From a virus, in the IMG/VR virus record IMGVR_UViG_3300046028_006424, positions 1 through 60,042 of that record: 60,042 nt of DNA; one strand, written 5' to 3'. The translations under genes were made by a program, and so were the position numbers. The notes under the pieces are model-generated. The model was not told the DNA's origin, ran no database searches, and saw only the letters and a list, made by a program, of their open reading frames with translations. Below are positions 33,310 to 42,021 of the stretch, piece after piece; the stretch's first letter is position 1, and every line of letters begins with the position of its first letter.

Positions 33310-35468
33310 ATCACCTGTCCCCGCTCATTCATTCCAGCATCGGCATGACCGCCGCTGACTTCCAAGAACTCGTTTCCTACATCAAGGCACGCACTATCTA
33401 CGAGCGCGACCTGCTTGGATGGGGAGACAACCGGTTCTTCAAGGCCAACTCACTGTTTGCCAAGTGGGCGCAGGTGGAGCGGCAGGTAGAGCAGGATTTC
33501 AAGGACCGAGTGCAGCCGAACAGCATTTACGAGGACTCAAACCTTTCGCAAAACCTGCCTTTCACCATCGCCAGCCAGCATCTTGACCGGATCACCCGCG
33601 ACCTGCTCGACGGCCCGAAGTTCTTTGATGTGAACCCCGAAGGCGACGAGGACGCCCGTTTGCAGGCACAACTTCTGTCGATGCAGCCGCCGATTGTGGA
33701 ACCGGGGCAGATCCTACCACAGACTCCGCAGAAGCCGACCGAAACCTTGATGCGCGTCCTTCACAAGGAGTCCCGCGTGCGAAACCTACATTCGACCCTC
33801 GCAAAAGGCGTGCAGAACGCCCTTTTTCGTGGCCATGAGATCCTGCGGCCAAGCTACGAGCGCCGGCAGATCCCCAAACGCGTGCAGGTGAACGCCTGGC
33901 AGGTAAACGGCGTCAATCTGCGCGACTCGAAAAACAAGGTGATGATGTGTGACCAAGGCTGGCAGTCAGACCCAAGCCAGCCGCCAGACAAGGCTGAAAT
34001 CGTGTCGTTGGCCGATCCGCGCATTCGCCTCCCCGCAGGTACCCTGCTGACCAAATCGCCCGAGCTTTACGGCGTCAACCGCATGACGACGGTGACAAAT
34101 GGGTGCGATGTGAAGCCGATCTATTGGGCCGACTTCGTGATTCCAGTCATTTCGACGTGGGAGGATGCCGACTTTCGCGGGCATTTCTTCCGCGCCTCCG
34201 TCGATGACATTATGTCGATGTACCCCAAGGAGACTTGGACGAACGACGGGGGAGCCTACTGGAAACGCCACATGAACGGCGGACTTGGCATCAACCAGCG
34301 TACTTTTCAGGTGGTAGCCACAGAAGCCGTGCTGGACCGTGGCGAAGTGCAGATATTCACGCAGGACAGCCCATCGTTCAACACGAAGGCATCCCGCCAA
34401 CAGCGGACCTTTTTCGAGTGGTGGGGGCGCTACGACGCCGACAAGGACGGGTACGCAGAACCGCTGCACATCGTGCTCGACTGGGAAGATGAGACGGTGA
34501 TTCGCATGGAGGGTGCAAACATTGTGCTTCCGTGGATGGAAGCCGCGATGCCAAACCCATACTTGAACATGCGGATCTTCCCCGTGGACAAGCGATGGTA
34601 CGGCAATGGCTACTACGACGTGTATTCATCGTGGCACCTTTTTGGGGACCGCTGCTGGAATCAAGCCGTGCTCGACATGGAGAACAGCGGAAACCTGTTC
34701 TTCCAGAACCGGGGAGCCTACGTCAACCCGAACGACGCCGACAACCTCGGCTTTCGCACGGGCCTTGTTTACGACATCCTCAGTTCAGCGGAAACGCCGA
34801 TCAAGACCGTTTCCGTGGCCTCAACAGCAGGCACCTACCTTGACGCCATGGACCGCGTTTCGCAGCGCATGCAGGCGCACGGCGGCACGATGGGGGCGGC
34901 AGATCCAGCCAGCAGCGCATTACCTGGCGCTGACACCCTCGGCGGCCTGAATAAAATATTGGAGCAGGGAGACGTTTTTGTCTCTGCCCGTGAACGCGAA
35001 CTCATGCCGGCGCTGAACGAGGCCGTGCGGCAGGTGGCCGACATCATGGTTTATGCCATCAAGCAAGATCCCAAGTCGATGATGGATCAGGTAGGAGAGA
35101 TGGCGGGCGGGATGCTCCTGCAATTCCTCAACGCACGGCCCGAGCACGTCCGCGACCTCATCGAAGTGAACCTTTCCAAGGCATTCGGCAGCGGGCAGGT
35201 GCAGACCGCGCAGGCCATTATTCAGAGTTTGGGCGCATGGATGGGAGTCCCGAGCCTCTACAAGGTGCAGTTCAGGCCAGCGTATGAGCTTGTCCTGCGT
35301 GGCCTCGGCGTGTCCGACCCGAAAACTTACCTTGCCGACCCCGAAGCCGCCATGCTGGCGCAACAGGCGATGATGCAGCAGCCGGAACAACCGGGAGAGC
35401 CGCCTGCTGGTGGACCTCCCGCGCCCGCCGGACAACCTCAACAACCCGCCCCGAATCAGCCACAATGA
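33306..35468 (+). CDS. Portal protein
   Basis: The 720-residue protein follows the giant gene with an ATGA overlap. Early motifs (ERDLLGWGDNRFFKANSLFAKW, IYEDSNLSQNLPF, DRITRDLLDGPKFF) and a long middle beta-rich region with WWGRYDADKDGYAEP, then GNGYYDVYSSWHLFGDR, match podoviral-type portals. The C-terminus is Pro/Gln-rich. It forms the 12-mer ring at the capsid vertex through which DNA enters and exits. It binds the terminase encoded at 52196-54544. Confidence 0.8.
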   Translation: MNHLSPLIHSSIGMTAADFQELVSYIKARTIYERDLLGWGDNRFFKANSLFAKWAQVERQVEQDFKDRVQPNSIYEDSNLSQNLPFTIASQHLDRITRDLLDGPKFFDVNPEGDEDARLQAQLLSMQPPIVEPGQILPQTPQKPTETLMRVLHKESRVRNLHSTLAKGVQNALFRGHEILRPSYERRQIPKRVQVNAWQVNGVNLRDSKNKVMMCDQGWQSDPSQPPDKAEIVSLADPRIRLPAGTLLTKSPELYGVNRMTTVTNGCDVKPIYWADFVIPVISTWEDADFRGHFFRASVDDIMSMYPKETWTNDGGAYWKRHMNGGLGINQRTFQVVATEAVLDRGEVQIFTQDSPSFNTKASRQQRTFFEWWGRYDADKDGYAEPLHIVLDWEDETVIRMEGANIVLPWMEAAMPNPYLNMRIFPVDKRWYGNGYYDVYSSWHLFGDRCWNQAVLDMENSGNLFFQNRGAYVNPNDADNLGFRTGLVYDILSSAETPIKTVSVASTAGTYLDAMDRVSQRMQAHGGTMGAADPASSALPGADTLGGLNKILEQGDVFVSARERELMPALNEAVRQVADIMVYAIKQDPKSMMDQVGEMAGGMLLQFLNARPEHVRDLIEVNLSKAFGSGQVQTAQAIIQSLGAWMGVPSLYKVQFRPAYELVLRGLGVSDPKTYLADPEAAMLAQQAMMQQPEQPGEPPAGGPPAPAGQPQQPAPNQPQ

Positions 35469-35767
35469 AAGCCCAAGCACCTACCGAAGCAGAGAAGGAG
35501 ATGCGCGCCCGAGTCGTTCAAGCGTGCGTTTTGATGGACGATGACTCGAATCTACGCCTCCTGCGTGACGACTACCTCGACGGCGAACAGGAGAACTTGG
35601 CCGCGCAGGCATTGACCCTTTTGGAGCAAGCCGTCACGCTCGAACAGTTTGCCCTCGCCAAATCCTGCGCCATCGCCCGTGTAAAAGTGCGTGCATTTCA
35701 GCAAAGTCTGGTGAAAATGGCGCAAGACAGCAAGAAAGATTCTGAAAAACCCACTCCTGCGCCATGA
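35465..35767 (+). CDS. Small helical protein, 100 aa
   Basis: Helical, Glu/Leu/Ala-rich protein between portal and decoration gene, overlapping both by ATGA. It may be a head-completion or assembly chaperone; nothing more can be said. Confidence 0.6.
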   Translation: MKAQAPTEAEKEMRARVVQACVLMDDDSNLRLLRDDYLDGEQENLAAQALTLLEQAVTLEQFALAKSCAIARVKVRAFQQSLVKMAQDSKKDSEKPTPAP

Positions 35768-36234
35768 CCTCCACTCCGACCATTGCAACAATCTTGGCAC
35801 AGGAAGACGGCCCCGTTGAGGAACGGCACTATCAGCGCCGGATGTTGGAAGCCGTGGGAGGCGTTGCCGCTACCTTGGCTGCTGGAACAAACACCATCGG
35901 CGCAACCAAGGACGCAGGCCCGTCGTGGACCGTGGCACGGCTTTACACGCCCATCACCACCGCCACGACCACCGACATCACGGCGGCTCCGACCAGCGGC
36001 CAAAAGATCGTGCTGGACGACTGCCTGATTTCCTGTGACGCGGCCTGTGCGGTGTCCATCGTGGAAGAAACCAGCGGCACGGTGTTTGCCAAGGTCTTCA
36101 TGCCTGCCAACGGCACGGTTCAAATCACCCTGCGCGACGCCCTCAAGGCGGCGGTGGCAAACAAGAAGCTGCGGGCGATCACGTCTGCGGCGGTGAATTG
36201 TTCCATCACTGCGTGCTATCACTCGGAGGCGTAA
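35764..36234 (+). CDS. Putative capsid decoration protein, 156 aa
   Basis: After a helical N-terminus (EERHYQRRMLEAVGG) the protein is Thr/Ala-rich beta structure with regularly spaced short strands and two Cys near 87-94, typical of small phage virion decoration or head-fibre proteins. A similar beta-rich protein is encoded at 45500 after the capsid gene. Confidence 0.5.
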   Translation: MTSTPTIATILAQEDGPVEERHYQRRMLEAVGGVAATLAAGTNTIGATKDAGPSWTVARLYTPITTATTTDITAAPTSGQKIVLDDCLISCDAACAVSIVEETSGTVFAKVFMPANGTVQITLRDALKAAVANKKLRAITSAAVNCSITACYHSEA

Positions 36235-36237
36235 CCT

Positions 36238-37071
36238 ATGGCTTTTCCTGCTGCCTGCTATCCCCATGGAGGTCAACAAGCCGCGCCGTTTGTGGGGGCG
36301 CTGGATGCTTACACTAGCGGTTTGAAAGTGTGCTGGAGCATCACAAAGCGTCAACTTACGTCATACGCAGGCACCGCCGCATTGGTTAGAGCCGACCGGA
36401 CGGGGCAACCGACTTACCAGATTCCATTCCTGGCTAATGGTGACTGGGATACAGCAGGGCTACTGAGCTTTGCGGGAAGTGACTCTGTGTATGTGGTGAC
36501 TGTGTATGACCAGTCAGGAGCTGCCATAGACTTGACACAAGCGACTGCCGTCATTCAGCCGCGAATCGTTAATGCTGGTTCTTTGGAGACTGCCGGGATG
36601 CGGTTTTACTCCAACCAGCGAATTAACACCGCTTCCCTTGCCTTCACCAATTTTGCGAGTGCAACAGCGGTGCAGGTGGTGAGTAAGGCGACGATTCAAA
36701 CAGGCGGCACCAACGCAAGGTTTTTTGATTTTGGACTGGCAAGCGAGATCGCTTCTTATCTCCCTTTTGGAACCGATGTCTATTGGGATGCTCCGCAAGC
36801 CACAGCACGTATGAACGCCACTCTTCCAGGCGGCACGGTGGGGAGTGAAAAAACTTTCAGTTTTGAGCGGAGTGGTGCAAACCAAGGAGTCGTCATTAAC
36901 GGCAGCAGTCTTGTGTCTGGCAGTGGGGCGGCTGGTAGCATCTCAGCCACAGCCCCGTTTTATGTCGCAAGTGATTCATTTGTAGCATCAACGTGGCGCG
37001 GTTGGATAGCCACCATGGTTCTCTGGGATAACACGACCGATGCCGCAGGGAGGGCGGCGGCGCTGGCATGA
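36238..37071 (+). CDS. Lectin-like virion protein, 277 aa
   Basis: Residues 30-120 follow the pattern of the alpha-L-arabinofuranosidase B/concanavalin-like fold: LKVCWSITKRQLTSYAGTAALVRADRTG, VVTVYDQSGAAIDLTQATAVIQPRIV. The rest is beta-sandwich-like with RFFDFG and WRGWIATMVLWD. Such domains in phages bind or cleave cell-surface glycans, so this may be a receptor-binding or depolymerising tail component. Active-site residues cannot be assigned. Confidence 0.55.
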   Translation: MAFPAACYPHGGQQAAPFVGALDAYTSGLKVCWSITKRQLTSYAGTAALVRADRTGQPTYQIPFLANGDWDTAGLLSFAGSDSVYVVTVYDQSGAAIDLTQATAVIQPRIVNAGSLETAGMRFYSNQRINTASLAFTNFASATAVQVVSKATIQTGGTNARFFDFGLASEIASYLPFGTDVYWDAPQATARMNATLPGGTVGSEKTFSFERSGANQGVVINGSSLVSGSGAAGSISATAPFYVASDSFVASTWRGWIATMVLWDNTTDAAGRAAALA

Positions 37072-37487
37072 ACGAAGATGTTTACATTCCTTCTGCGAAG
37101 GCGGAGGAGCTGACGGCGGCGCTGTGGGAGCTGTCTGATCCGAACCCGACACGGGGGACGACGGGGATGTTTCCGGGGGTGAAGGAGCGGGATGGATCGA
37201 TGTGCCTGCTGGTGCGGCAGGACTACGGTATTCCGGTGCATGGGACAGCGGTGCTGGGGAGGATCGGGGGGATCTTGCAGCCGTGGATTGACGATGAGCT
37301 GCTGCCGGCTGAGACGAATCAGAGACTGAGCGATTACATCATCTCGATGCGCGGACAGAGACTGGTGGTTTACCAGGCGTTTCCGGCGCTGTTCAAGCTG
37401 CGGGATGCGGGGAACCCGGAAGGGCTGGGGCGGACGAAGACGGAGATGATTGAAGAGGGAAGGCTGGAGGGGCCGAAGATGCCATGA
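37068..37487 (+). CDS. Hypothetical protein, 139 aa, GC-rich composition
   Basis: Coding uses many GGG, CTG, GCG and AGG codons, unlike the GGC/CGC-rich neighbours, suggesting later acquisition. The protein is mixed alpha/beta with a central RQDYGIPVHGTAVLGRIGGILQ stretch. It is coupled to both neighbours. Unknown function. Confidence 0.6.
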   Translation: MNEDVYIPSAKAEELTAALWELSDPNPTRGTTGMFPGVKERDGSMCLLVRQDYGIPVHGTAVLGRIGGILQPWIDDELLPAETNQRLSDYIISMRGQRLVVYQAFPALFKLRDAGNPEGLGRTKTEMIEEGRLEGPKMP

Positions 37488-37747
37488 GCGCGGCGGAACA
37501 GCTGACGGAGGTGCTGGATGCGAAGTTCCGGACGCCGGTGAGGTGGCTGATCGCGCTGGTGGTGTTTGTCATCATCGGGACGACAGCGGTGGTGACGATC
37601 GCCTATGACGTGCGGCAGATTGCCATCGACGCGAGACGGGATGCGGTGGAGGCGAAGACCACGGCGGCGGATCTGCGGGCGACGGTGATCGGGCATGAGA
37701 GGGACATTGCGGTGCTGAAAAGTCAACTGGGGAGGGGTGGGGAATAA
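37484..37747 (+). CDS. Single-pass membrane protein with coiled coil (holin/spanin-like candidate)
   Basis: Residues 19-40 form one hydrophobic helix (WLIALVVFVIIGTTAVVTIAY) followed by a charged coiled coil to the C-terminus. This topology suits an inner-membrane lysis accessory protein, but no family signature is visible. Shares the atypical codon use of the preceding gene. Confidence 0.5.
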   Translation: MSAAEQLTEVLDAKFRTPVRWLIALVVFVIIGTTAVVTIAYDVRQIAIDARRDAVEAKTTAADLRATVIGHERDIAVLKSQLGRGGE

Positions 37748-37757
37748 ATTTCAATTT

Positions 37758-38222
37758 ATGTGGCCATTCACTCCCAAGCCTCAAGCCAAACCTCTCCGCC
37801 GTCGGTTGACCGGCGAGACGGTGAGCGGGCTGGTGCGTGAGGCGCTGCTGGAAGAAGCGGCAACAAACCTGCGGGTGATCATGCAGAAGGACGAGATGGC
37901 CTGCGTGGAACTGGCGGAGCTGCATGCGCTGGCCAAGAAGTGCGCGATGCCGTGGCGCAAGGATGTGTGGGAGTGCGAGGACATTGCCCGGAACCTGGTC
38001 AACGAGGCGCAGAAGATCGCGGCGAATGAGGGTTGCTCGTGGGCCATCGGCACAGTGCGTGCGCGGCCTCCCGGTTGGAGCGAGATGCAGGTGAAGCCGG
38101 ACGCTTTGCATGTGTACGTCTGGTACATCACCCTCACCGGGCGCGTCTATTTCTACGATCCCGCGGCGCGGACGGCAGCGTATGAGGACGACGTTATCGA
38201 AGCAGACTACGCCATCACCTAA
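37758..38222 (+). CDS. Putative MOA-C/agglutinin-like domain protein
   Basis: ATG 37758 is preferred over an upstream GTG at 37737 that overlaps the previous gene. The second half (WECEDIARNLVNEA, then LHVYVWYIT, then YFYDP) resembles phage proteins with a W-x-C-D-D, then H-A, then EPQ pattern related to the MOA lectin cysteine-peptidase-like domain. If so, the Cys and His form the pair. The match is weak and the role is unknown. Confidence 0.45.
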   Translation: MWPFTPKPQAKPLRRRLTGETVSGLVREALLEEAATNLRVIMQKDEMACVELAELHALAKKCAMPWRKDVWECEDIARNLVNEAQKIAANEGCSWAIGTVRARPPGWSEMQVKPDALHVYVWYITLTGRVYFYDPAARTAAYEDDVIEADYAIT

Positions 38223-38225
38223 GCC

Positions 38226-38726
38226 ATGAGTACGCGCACCCTTTTCACCCCTGACATCGAGCCTATCAAGGATGCTGATTTTCTTTTTGGCATCTGGCCT
38301 TGGTCGCGTGGCCCCATGTGGGAACTGCAACCAGACTGGACGTTCGAGGTCGCCAACGGCGATTTCAAACAGCGATATGCCATCCCCGCTGGCTATCAGT
38401 TCGACAAAGCCAGCGTGCCTGCATTCTTTTGGAGTTTTGGCTATACGCCAGACGGACTTTGTACCGTCCCTGCGCTTGAGCATGACTTTCTCTGCGACAT
38501 CTACTCTGGCGGCTCTGGATGGCTCCACGAGAAGCTTGGAAGCATCCCTATCGCTCCGCCTGCGCAAGTGATTCACCGCCATTTCTACAACCAGCTTGTG
38601 AAGTGGGGCATGAGGCCAGGAAAGGCTCGCGTCATGTGGGAAGGCGTACGTAATTTTGGACCGGGGGGTTATATGCGCCCCTCTTCTTGGTTCCAATGCA
38701 AAGCAACAAACACACAACACTCATGA
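38226..38726 (+). CDS. DUF1353 phage protein, 166 aa
   Basis: The signature VPAGYxFDxASVP is present as IPAGYQFDKASVPAFFWS, followed by TVPALEHDFLC with conserved His/Asp and a later H-R-H-F. This is the DUF1353 family found in phage late regions, often near lysis genes. Molecular function is unknown. Its stop overlaps the lipoprotein start. Confidence 0.8.
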   Translation: MSTRTLFTPDIEPIKDADFLFGIWPWSRGPMWELQPDWTFEVANGDFKQRYAIPAGYQFDKASVPAFFWSFGYTPDGLCTVPALEHDFLCDIYSGGSGWLHEKLGSIPIAPPAQVIHRHFYNQLVKWGMRPGKARVMWEGVRNFGPGGYMRPSSWFQCKATNTQHS

Positions 38727-39007
38727 AACGCACCGCCCACTACTCCCTCATCCTCATCACCGCGCTCTTCTGCGCCATGCTCGCCTCTTGCGCCAGCGGC
38801 CCGCTCACCCAAGAGCAAGCCACCGCCAACGCTCTCGCCACCGCCGCCGCTACAGTCAACGGCTATCTCATTGGAGGCAAGGCAGGCGCAATCCTCGGCT
38901 TCACCAACCAAGAAGTGAAGAATCTCAACTCGCTGGCGCAGAAGGCGAACGCCGCCATCGCCACTCCAGTCACCAGCTCCAAAGAGCCAGTTGTTATTAC
39001 CCCATGA
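38723..39007 (+). CDS. Lipoprotein, 94 aa (outer spanin-like candidate)
   Basis: The N-terminus is a lipoprotein signal: basic MKR, hydrophobic core, lipobox LASC with Cys at about residue 21. The mature part is Ala/Thr-rich with a short GGKAGAILG helix. Together with nearby small membrane proteins it suggests a lysis cassette; a Gram-negative host would fit an outer-membrane lipoprotein. Confidence 0.7.
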   Translation: MKRTAHYSLILITALFCAMLASCASGPLTQEQATANALATAAATVNGYLIGGKAGAILGFTNQEVKNLNSLAQKANAAIATPVTSSKEPVVITP

Positions 39008-39105
39008 GTCCGCTGGAAATCGCCGCCCGAATCATCCTCGCCATCGCTGCTATAATCGGCGTGGTGGTCGGGGTGTTTTGGATTGTGCGACCGCGTGGCA
39101 GGTGA
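39004..39105 (+). CDS. 33-aa single-pass membrane protein
   Basis: ATG 39004 overlaps the lipoprotein stop. Nearly the whole protein is one hydrophobic helix ending in a basic RPRGR, consistent with a small holin- or pinholin-like peptide. Confidence 0.5.
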   Translation: MSPLEIAARIILAIAAIIGVVVGVFWIVRPRGR

Positions 39106-39138
39106 TAGCCTGCCAACGTTTGACATTCTCGAACCACC

Positions 39139-39300
39139 ATGAGCACAGAATCAGAATTGGCACGCCTTAGCAGCGAGCAGCGATACGGCGCGTTGCTATG
39201 TTGCGTAATTACCATTTGGCTTGCCGTCATATGGTTTAAAGCAGAAGACACTGAAAAACGCCTCCAAAAATTGGAGCAGCGGGAGGTGGCGAAGCCGTGA
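39139..39300 (+). CDS. 53-aa membrane-anchored coiled-coil protein
   Basis: The start is immediately preceded by GAACCACC. A transmembrane helix (LLCCVITIWLAVIWF, about residues 20-34) is followed by a charged heptad stretch. Candidate lysis accessory. Its stop overlaps a GTG start. Confidence 0.55.
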   Translation: MSTESELARLSSEQRYGALLCCVITIWLAVIWFKAEDTEKRLQKLEQREVAKP

Positions 39301-39980
39301 GCCTGTCACCCGTAATCGCCTACACAGTGGCGACCCCTGGATACTTTGAAATGGCCTATGAGTGCGCCCGCCGCATTCGCCAGTTTACTGGAATCGACTG
39401 CCTCATTTTAACGTCTGAAGATCGCGAAAATGGGTACTCGCTCAAATTTGAACTGGCCCGCCTAGCTGGTGGCCGCGTGTTTATATTTGCGGATGCCGAC
39501 TGGTGGGCAATCAAGCCTTTCTCGGTTCAGGAATTCATCGGTCTAGATGGTATGGCGATGGTTCGCGACCCAGCGGCAACGCATGAATCCAACCAGTTTC
39601 CCGCAACGGATTCGGTAGCCCTTGGTTTTCCTCCAAGCAGATATTCAAATACTGGTTTTTTTGTGGCGAACAGCCAAGACTCGCGTGTGATTCAAGCTTT
39701 CGACAAAGGCCACGTTTTGATGCAGGAAAAGCATGCTGGCCTTCACCCCGGAGTGAGAGATTCCACGGAGCAAAGCATGTTCAACAAGGCGCTGTTTGAC
39801 TGCCAGTTACCCACACAGTTCCTCCCGGCCAAATTCAACACGTACTATTACAGCGTCCCCGCTGGCCTGATTACCTCCATCCCCGCCGACATGGTGGCCG
39901 TGCATGCCGCAGGCGTCCCGCTTGAGCGCAAAATGGAGTGGCTGCAAATCCAAGTCAAAGCATGGGAGATTTACCACTGA
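39297..39980 (+). CDS. GT-A-fold glycosyltransferase, 227 aa
   Basis: The protein opens with VIAYTVATPGYFEMAYECARRI, typical of GT8/nucleotide-diphospho-sugar transferases, and has a DxD motif FADADWW (about residues 64-70). C-terminal HAAG and YYYSVPAG patterns also fit. It would transfer a sugar from a nucleotide donor to an unknown target (virion protein, DNA or host glycan). GTG start overlaps the preceding stop. Confidence 0.7.
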   Translation: MSLSPVIAYTVATPGYFEMAYECARRIRQFTGIDCLILTSEDRENGYSLKFELARLAGGRVFIFADADWWAIKPFSVQEFIGLDGMAMVRDPAATHESNQFPATDSVALGFPPSRYSNTGFFVANSQDSRVIQAFDKGHVLMQEKHAGLHPGVRDSTEQSMFNKALFDCQLPTQFLPAKFNTYYYSVPAGLITSIPADMVAVHAAGVPLERKMEWLQIQVKAWEIYH

Positions 39981-40651
39981 TGGACGAACGGGATGTTAGA
40001 ACCGCGCTTTCAATCATCTCGGACATGCCGAGGGCGAAACAGTATGAACTTGCGTGGAGTTGCCTTGCCGAGAAAAACAACAACATCAAAGCCAACGCAA
40101 AGTGCTGGCTCACGTACCGCACCATTGACGGCGGGATCACATTCGAGGACTGGCAGAAGCACGTCGAACAGTCTCCGGTACCGAATCTGTGTAATCATCC
40201 CCGCTGGTTCGTATCGCTGAACACGGGAACCGCTTACGTCAAGATGCTGAACGGCCAAGACGCGGTTCCCATCATTGAAGAGATCCGCGCTTTCGACATC
40301 ACGCCATGCCCAGGGATGCTTTTGAACTTCATGCGCGTGTCTGCCATCCTCGCGAATCACCTTTTCATCGAGCAGCTTCTAATCAACTGCATCGAGGTGG
40401 TTCACCAATCCATCGAAACTTGGCAGCGCGTCGTTTCAACCATCGACCTGATGAAAACGCCGTCATGGGTAGCCGATAACGGCTTTGACATGGCGCCGCT
40501 ACATTGCCTCCTTCGCATTGCGTCACGGCTCAAGATGACCGCCGTACCCATCGCCAACGAGGACTGGATAGACCACCTGCTCAAATCGCAGAAGCATTTG
40601 CCATGGTGGCGCTGCATCGAGAAACTTTCGCGGGAGAAAACGATATGGTGA
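39980..40651 (+). CDS. Hypothetical helical protein between glycosyltransferase and methyltransferase, 223 aa
   Basis: All-alpha, repeat-like protein of TPR-like appearance (helical pairs without a clear consensus). The start at 39980 shares its A with the preceding TGA. Its position between two transferases suggests a shared pathway, perhaps as scaffold or acceptor-binding protein. Confidence 0.55.
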   Translation: MDERDVRTALSIISDMPRAKQYELAWSCLAEKNNNIKANAKCWLTYRTIDGGITFEDWQKHVEQSPVPNLCNHPRWFVSLNTGTAYVKMLNGQDAVPIIEEIRAFDITPCPGMLLNFMRVSAILANHLFIEQLLINCIEVVHQSIETWQRVVSTIDLMKTPSWVADNGFDMAPLHCLLRIASRLKMTAVPIANEDWIDHLLKSQKHLPWWRCIEKLSREKTIW

Positions 40652-41145
40652 CGATCCGAACACGCGCAGAACTGGCGGAGAACCTATTCCGTGGAGTCGG
40701 TGCCGAGCTTGGCGTTGCCGCTGGCGCATTCTCCGCGCACATCCTGCGGCAGGAGCGCGTCTCGCTGCTCTACTCCATCGACCGCTGGAACGATCATCAC
40801 AACATGGCCGAGTACATGACGGCGCTGGCCCTGCTCAAATCGCACGGGAGCCGGTCGCTGGTGATTCGCGCATGCTTCGATGAAATCGCGCCGTGCATCC
40901 CGAATCAACACCTCCAGTTCTGCTATGTGGACGGGTACGCGCACACGGGACAGCACGGAGGCAAAACACTGGCCGACTGGTGGCCCAAACTTAAACCAAA
41001 CGGGATTTTTGCAGGACATGACTACTCGCCACGCTACCAACCAACAATGGACGCCGTGGACAGCTTCGTGAAGGCGCACGGGCTGGAGTTGAACCTTACC
41101 ACCGAGGACGAACTGCCGAGCTGGTGGATTCGGAAGCCTGTATGA
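40645..41145 (+). CDS. Class I SAM-dependent methyltransferase, 166 aa
   Basis: Rossmann methyltransferase of the Methyltransf_24 type: motif I GVGAELGVAAGAFSAHIL (about residues 14-31), motif II acidic residue in YSIDRW, VDGYAHTG and a late GIFAGHDY. Related enzymes modify small molecules or glycans. Adjacent glycosyltransferase suggests the pair decorates a glycan. Confidence 0.7.
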   Translation: MVTIRTRAELAENLFRGVGAELGVAAGAFSAHILRQERVSLLYSIDRWNDHHNMAEYMTALALLKSHGSRSLVIRACFDEIAPCIPNQHLQFCYVDGYAHTGQHGGKTLADWWPKLKPNGIFAGHDYSPRYQPTMDAVDSFVKAHGLELNLTTEDELPSWWIRKPV

Positions 41146-41557
41146 GCACAGACCCCAAGAAAGCAGCAGGCGAGCAGAAGCCGCAATTACAACTCATTCC
41201 GCCCGCCCTCAACCGAGAGACGGCCTTGCACTTACTCTGGGAGCGTCCAAGTACGGGCCTTGGAATTGGAGGCAGAACCGGGTAGAGATGATGACCTATC
41301 TAGGGGCCATTCGTCGGCACATCGACTGCGTTCTAAACGGCGAAGACCTCGACCCTGAGAGCGGGGCGCATCATCTCGGCCACGTTGCGGCAGGCTGCGG
41401 GATAATTCTGGACGCGATGAATCACGGCACCCTCGTTGATAATCGACCGCCGCTAGCTTCTTCCCCATCTGCGCGAAGAACTCGGAAGGCTGCATCACGT
41501 CCCCCGAGCAAAAGCAGCACCCCGCCCACAAGGAGCGGCCATTCTTCCAGCAGGTAG
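41142..41557 (+). pseudogene. Frameshifted DUF5664 (dATP/dGTP diphosphohydrolase-like) gene
   Basis: The first frame (from ATG 41142) encodes PKKAAGEQKPQLQLIPPALN, the hallmark N-terminus of this phage family, but ends at TAG 41283. The next frame continues the family exactly: GASKYGPWNW, TYLGAIRRHIDCVLNGED, PESGAHHLGHVAAGC. One base is missing near 41222-41228. Intact relatives are thought to hydrolyse deoxynucleotides; this copy is broken unless a frameshift occurs in translation or sequencing erred. The 3' end runs into a convergent gene. Confidence 0.75.
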
Positions 41558-41576
41558 GGCAGAGGGGGCGGGTCAT
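41232..41576 (-). CDS. Zinc-ribbon protein with C-terminus overlapping DUF5664 antisense
   Basis: The start at 41576 overlaps the upstream stop (ATGA). The first 45 residues (CPTC, then CCFC near 20) form a four-Cys zinc site and look genuine. The remainder is antisense to the DUF5664 gene and Arg/Ser-rich, probably read-through into foreign sequence. Confidence 0.4.
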   Translation of the reverse strand: MTRPLCPTCWKNGRSLWAGCCFCSGDVMQPSEFFAQMGKKLAAVDYQRGCRDSSRPELSRSLPQRGRDDAPRSQGRGLRRLERSRCADEWPLDRSSSLPGSASNSKARTWTLPE

Positions 41577-41875
41577 GCCTTTTTGAATTGCTCGCAGACA
41601 GCTTGGCGAAGCGCCGCCGCTAACTGCGCCTCGTTGCACGTTTCGGCATAATCGTCTGCGTCCAAGGTGCCTTGAACAAGGCCAGCTTTAATAAGGGGCG
41701 GCGCAAGATCGCAGGTGAACCAGCCGGAATTGCCAAATGGGCGTTTCCCGCTGAAGCAGTCCTGTTTGTGGATGAGAGTCAGAAGTAACTCTTGCAGGTA
41801 GTCGCGAACCGTCGCGGCGTTTGCATCATTGTCCCCCATGGGAAGATCGAGAATCGGATGCGGTGTGTTGTTCAT
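41573..41875 (-). CDS. Hypothetical protein, 100 aa
   Basis: Starts MNNTPHPILDLPMGDND. Contains an HKQDCFSGKRPFGNSGW segment seen in small phage proteins of unknown role and ends with an acidic helix. Convincing composition; ends in ATGA overlap with the next leftward gene. Confidence 0.65.
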   Translation of the reverse strand: MNNTPHPILDLPMGDNDANAATVRDYLQELLLTLIHKQDCFSGKRPFGNSGWFTCDLAPPLIKAGLVQGTLDADDYAETCNEAQLAAALRQAVCEQFKKA

Positions 41876-41904
41876 ACTGGTGCTTTCCTTGATGGCTTGA
41901 ATGG

Positions 41905-42021
41905 TTACACCTCGAAAGAGGGCAGCGAGCGAAGATCGCCACCCTTCGCGATAAATTCCCCGAGATAATGACTGCCGGGAGTTCTGCCAAGGATTTGAAT
42001 TTCGCTTTCTTCCACCCACAC
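41905..42021 (-). CDS. Possible 38-aa protein (GTG start)
   Basis: The GTG follows directly on the stop of the next entry, in the same frame. The predicted product (VWVEESEIQILGRTPGSHYLGEF...) looks protein-like. Alternatively it is the read-through tail of that gene. Confidence 0.4.
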   Translation of the reverse strand: MWVEESEIQILGRTPGSHYLGEFIAKGGDLRSLPSFEV

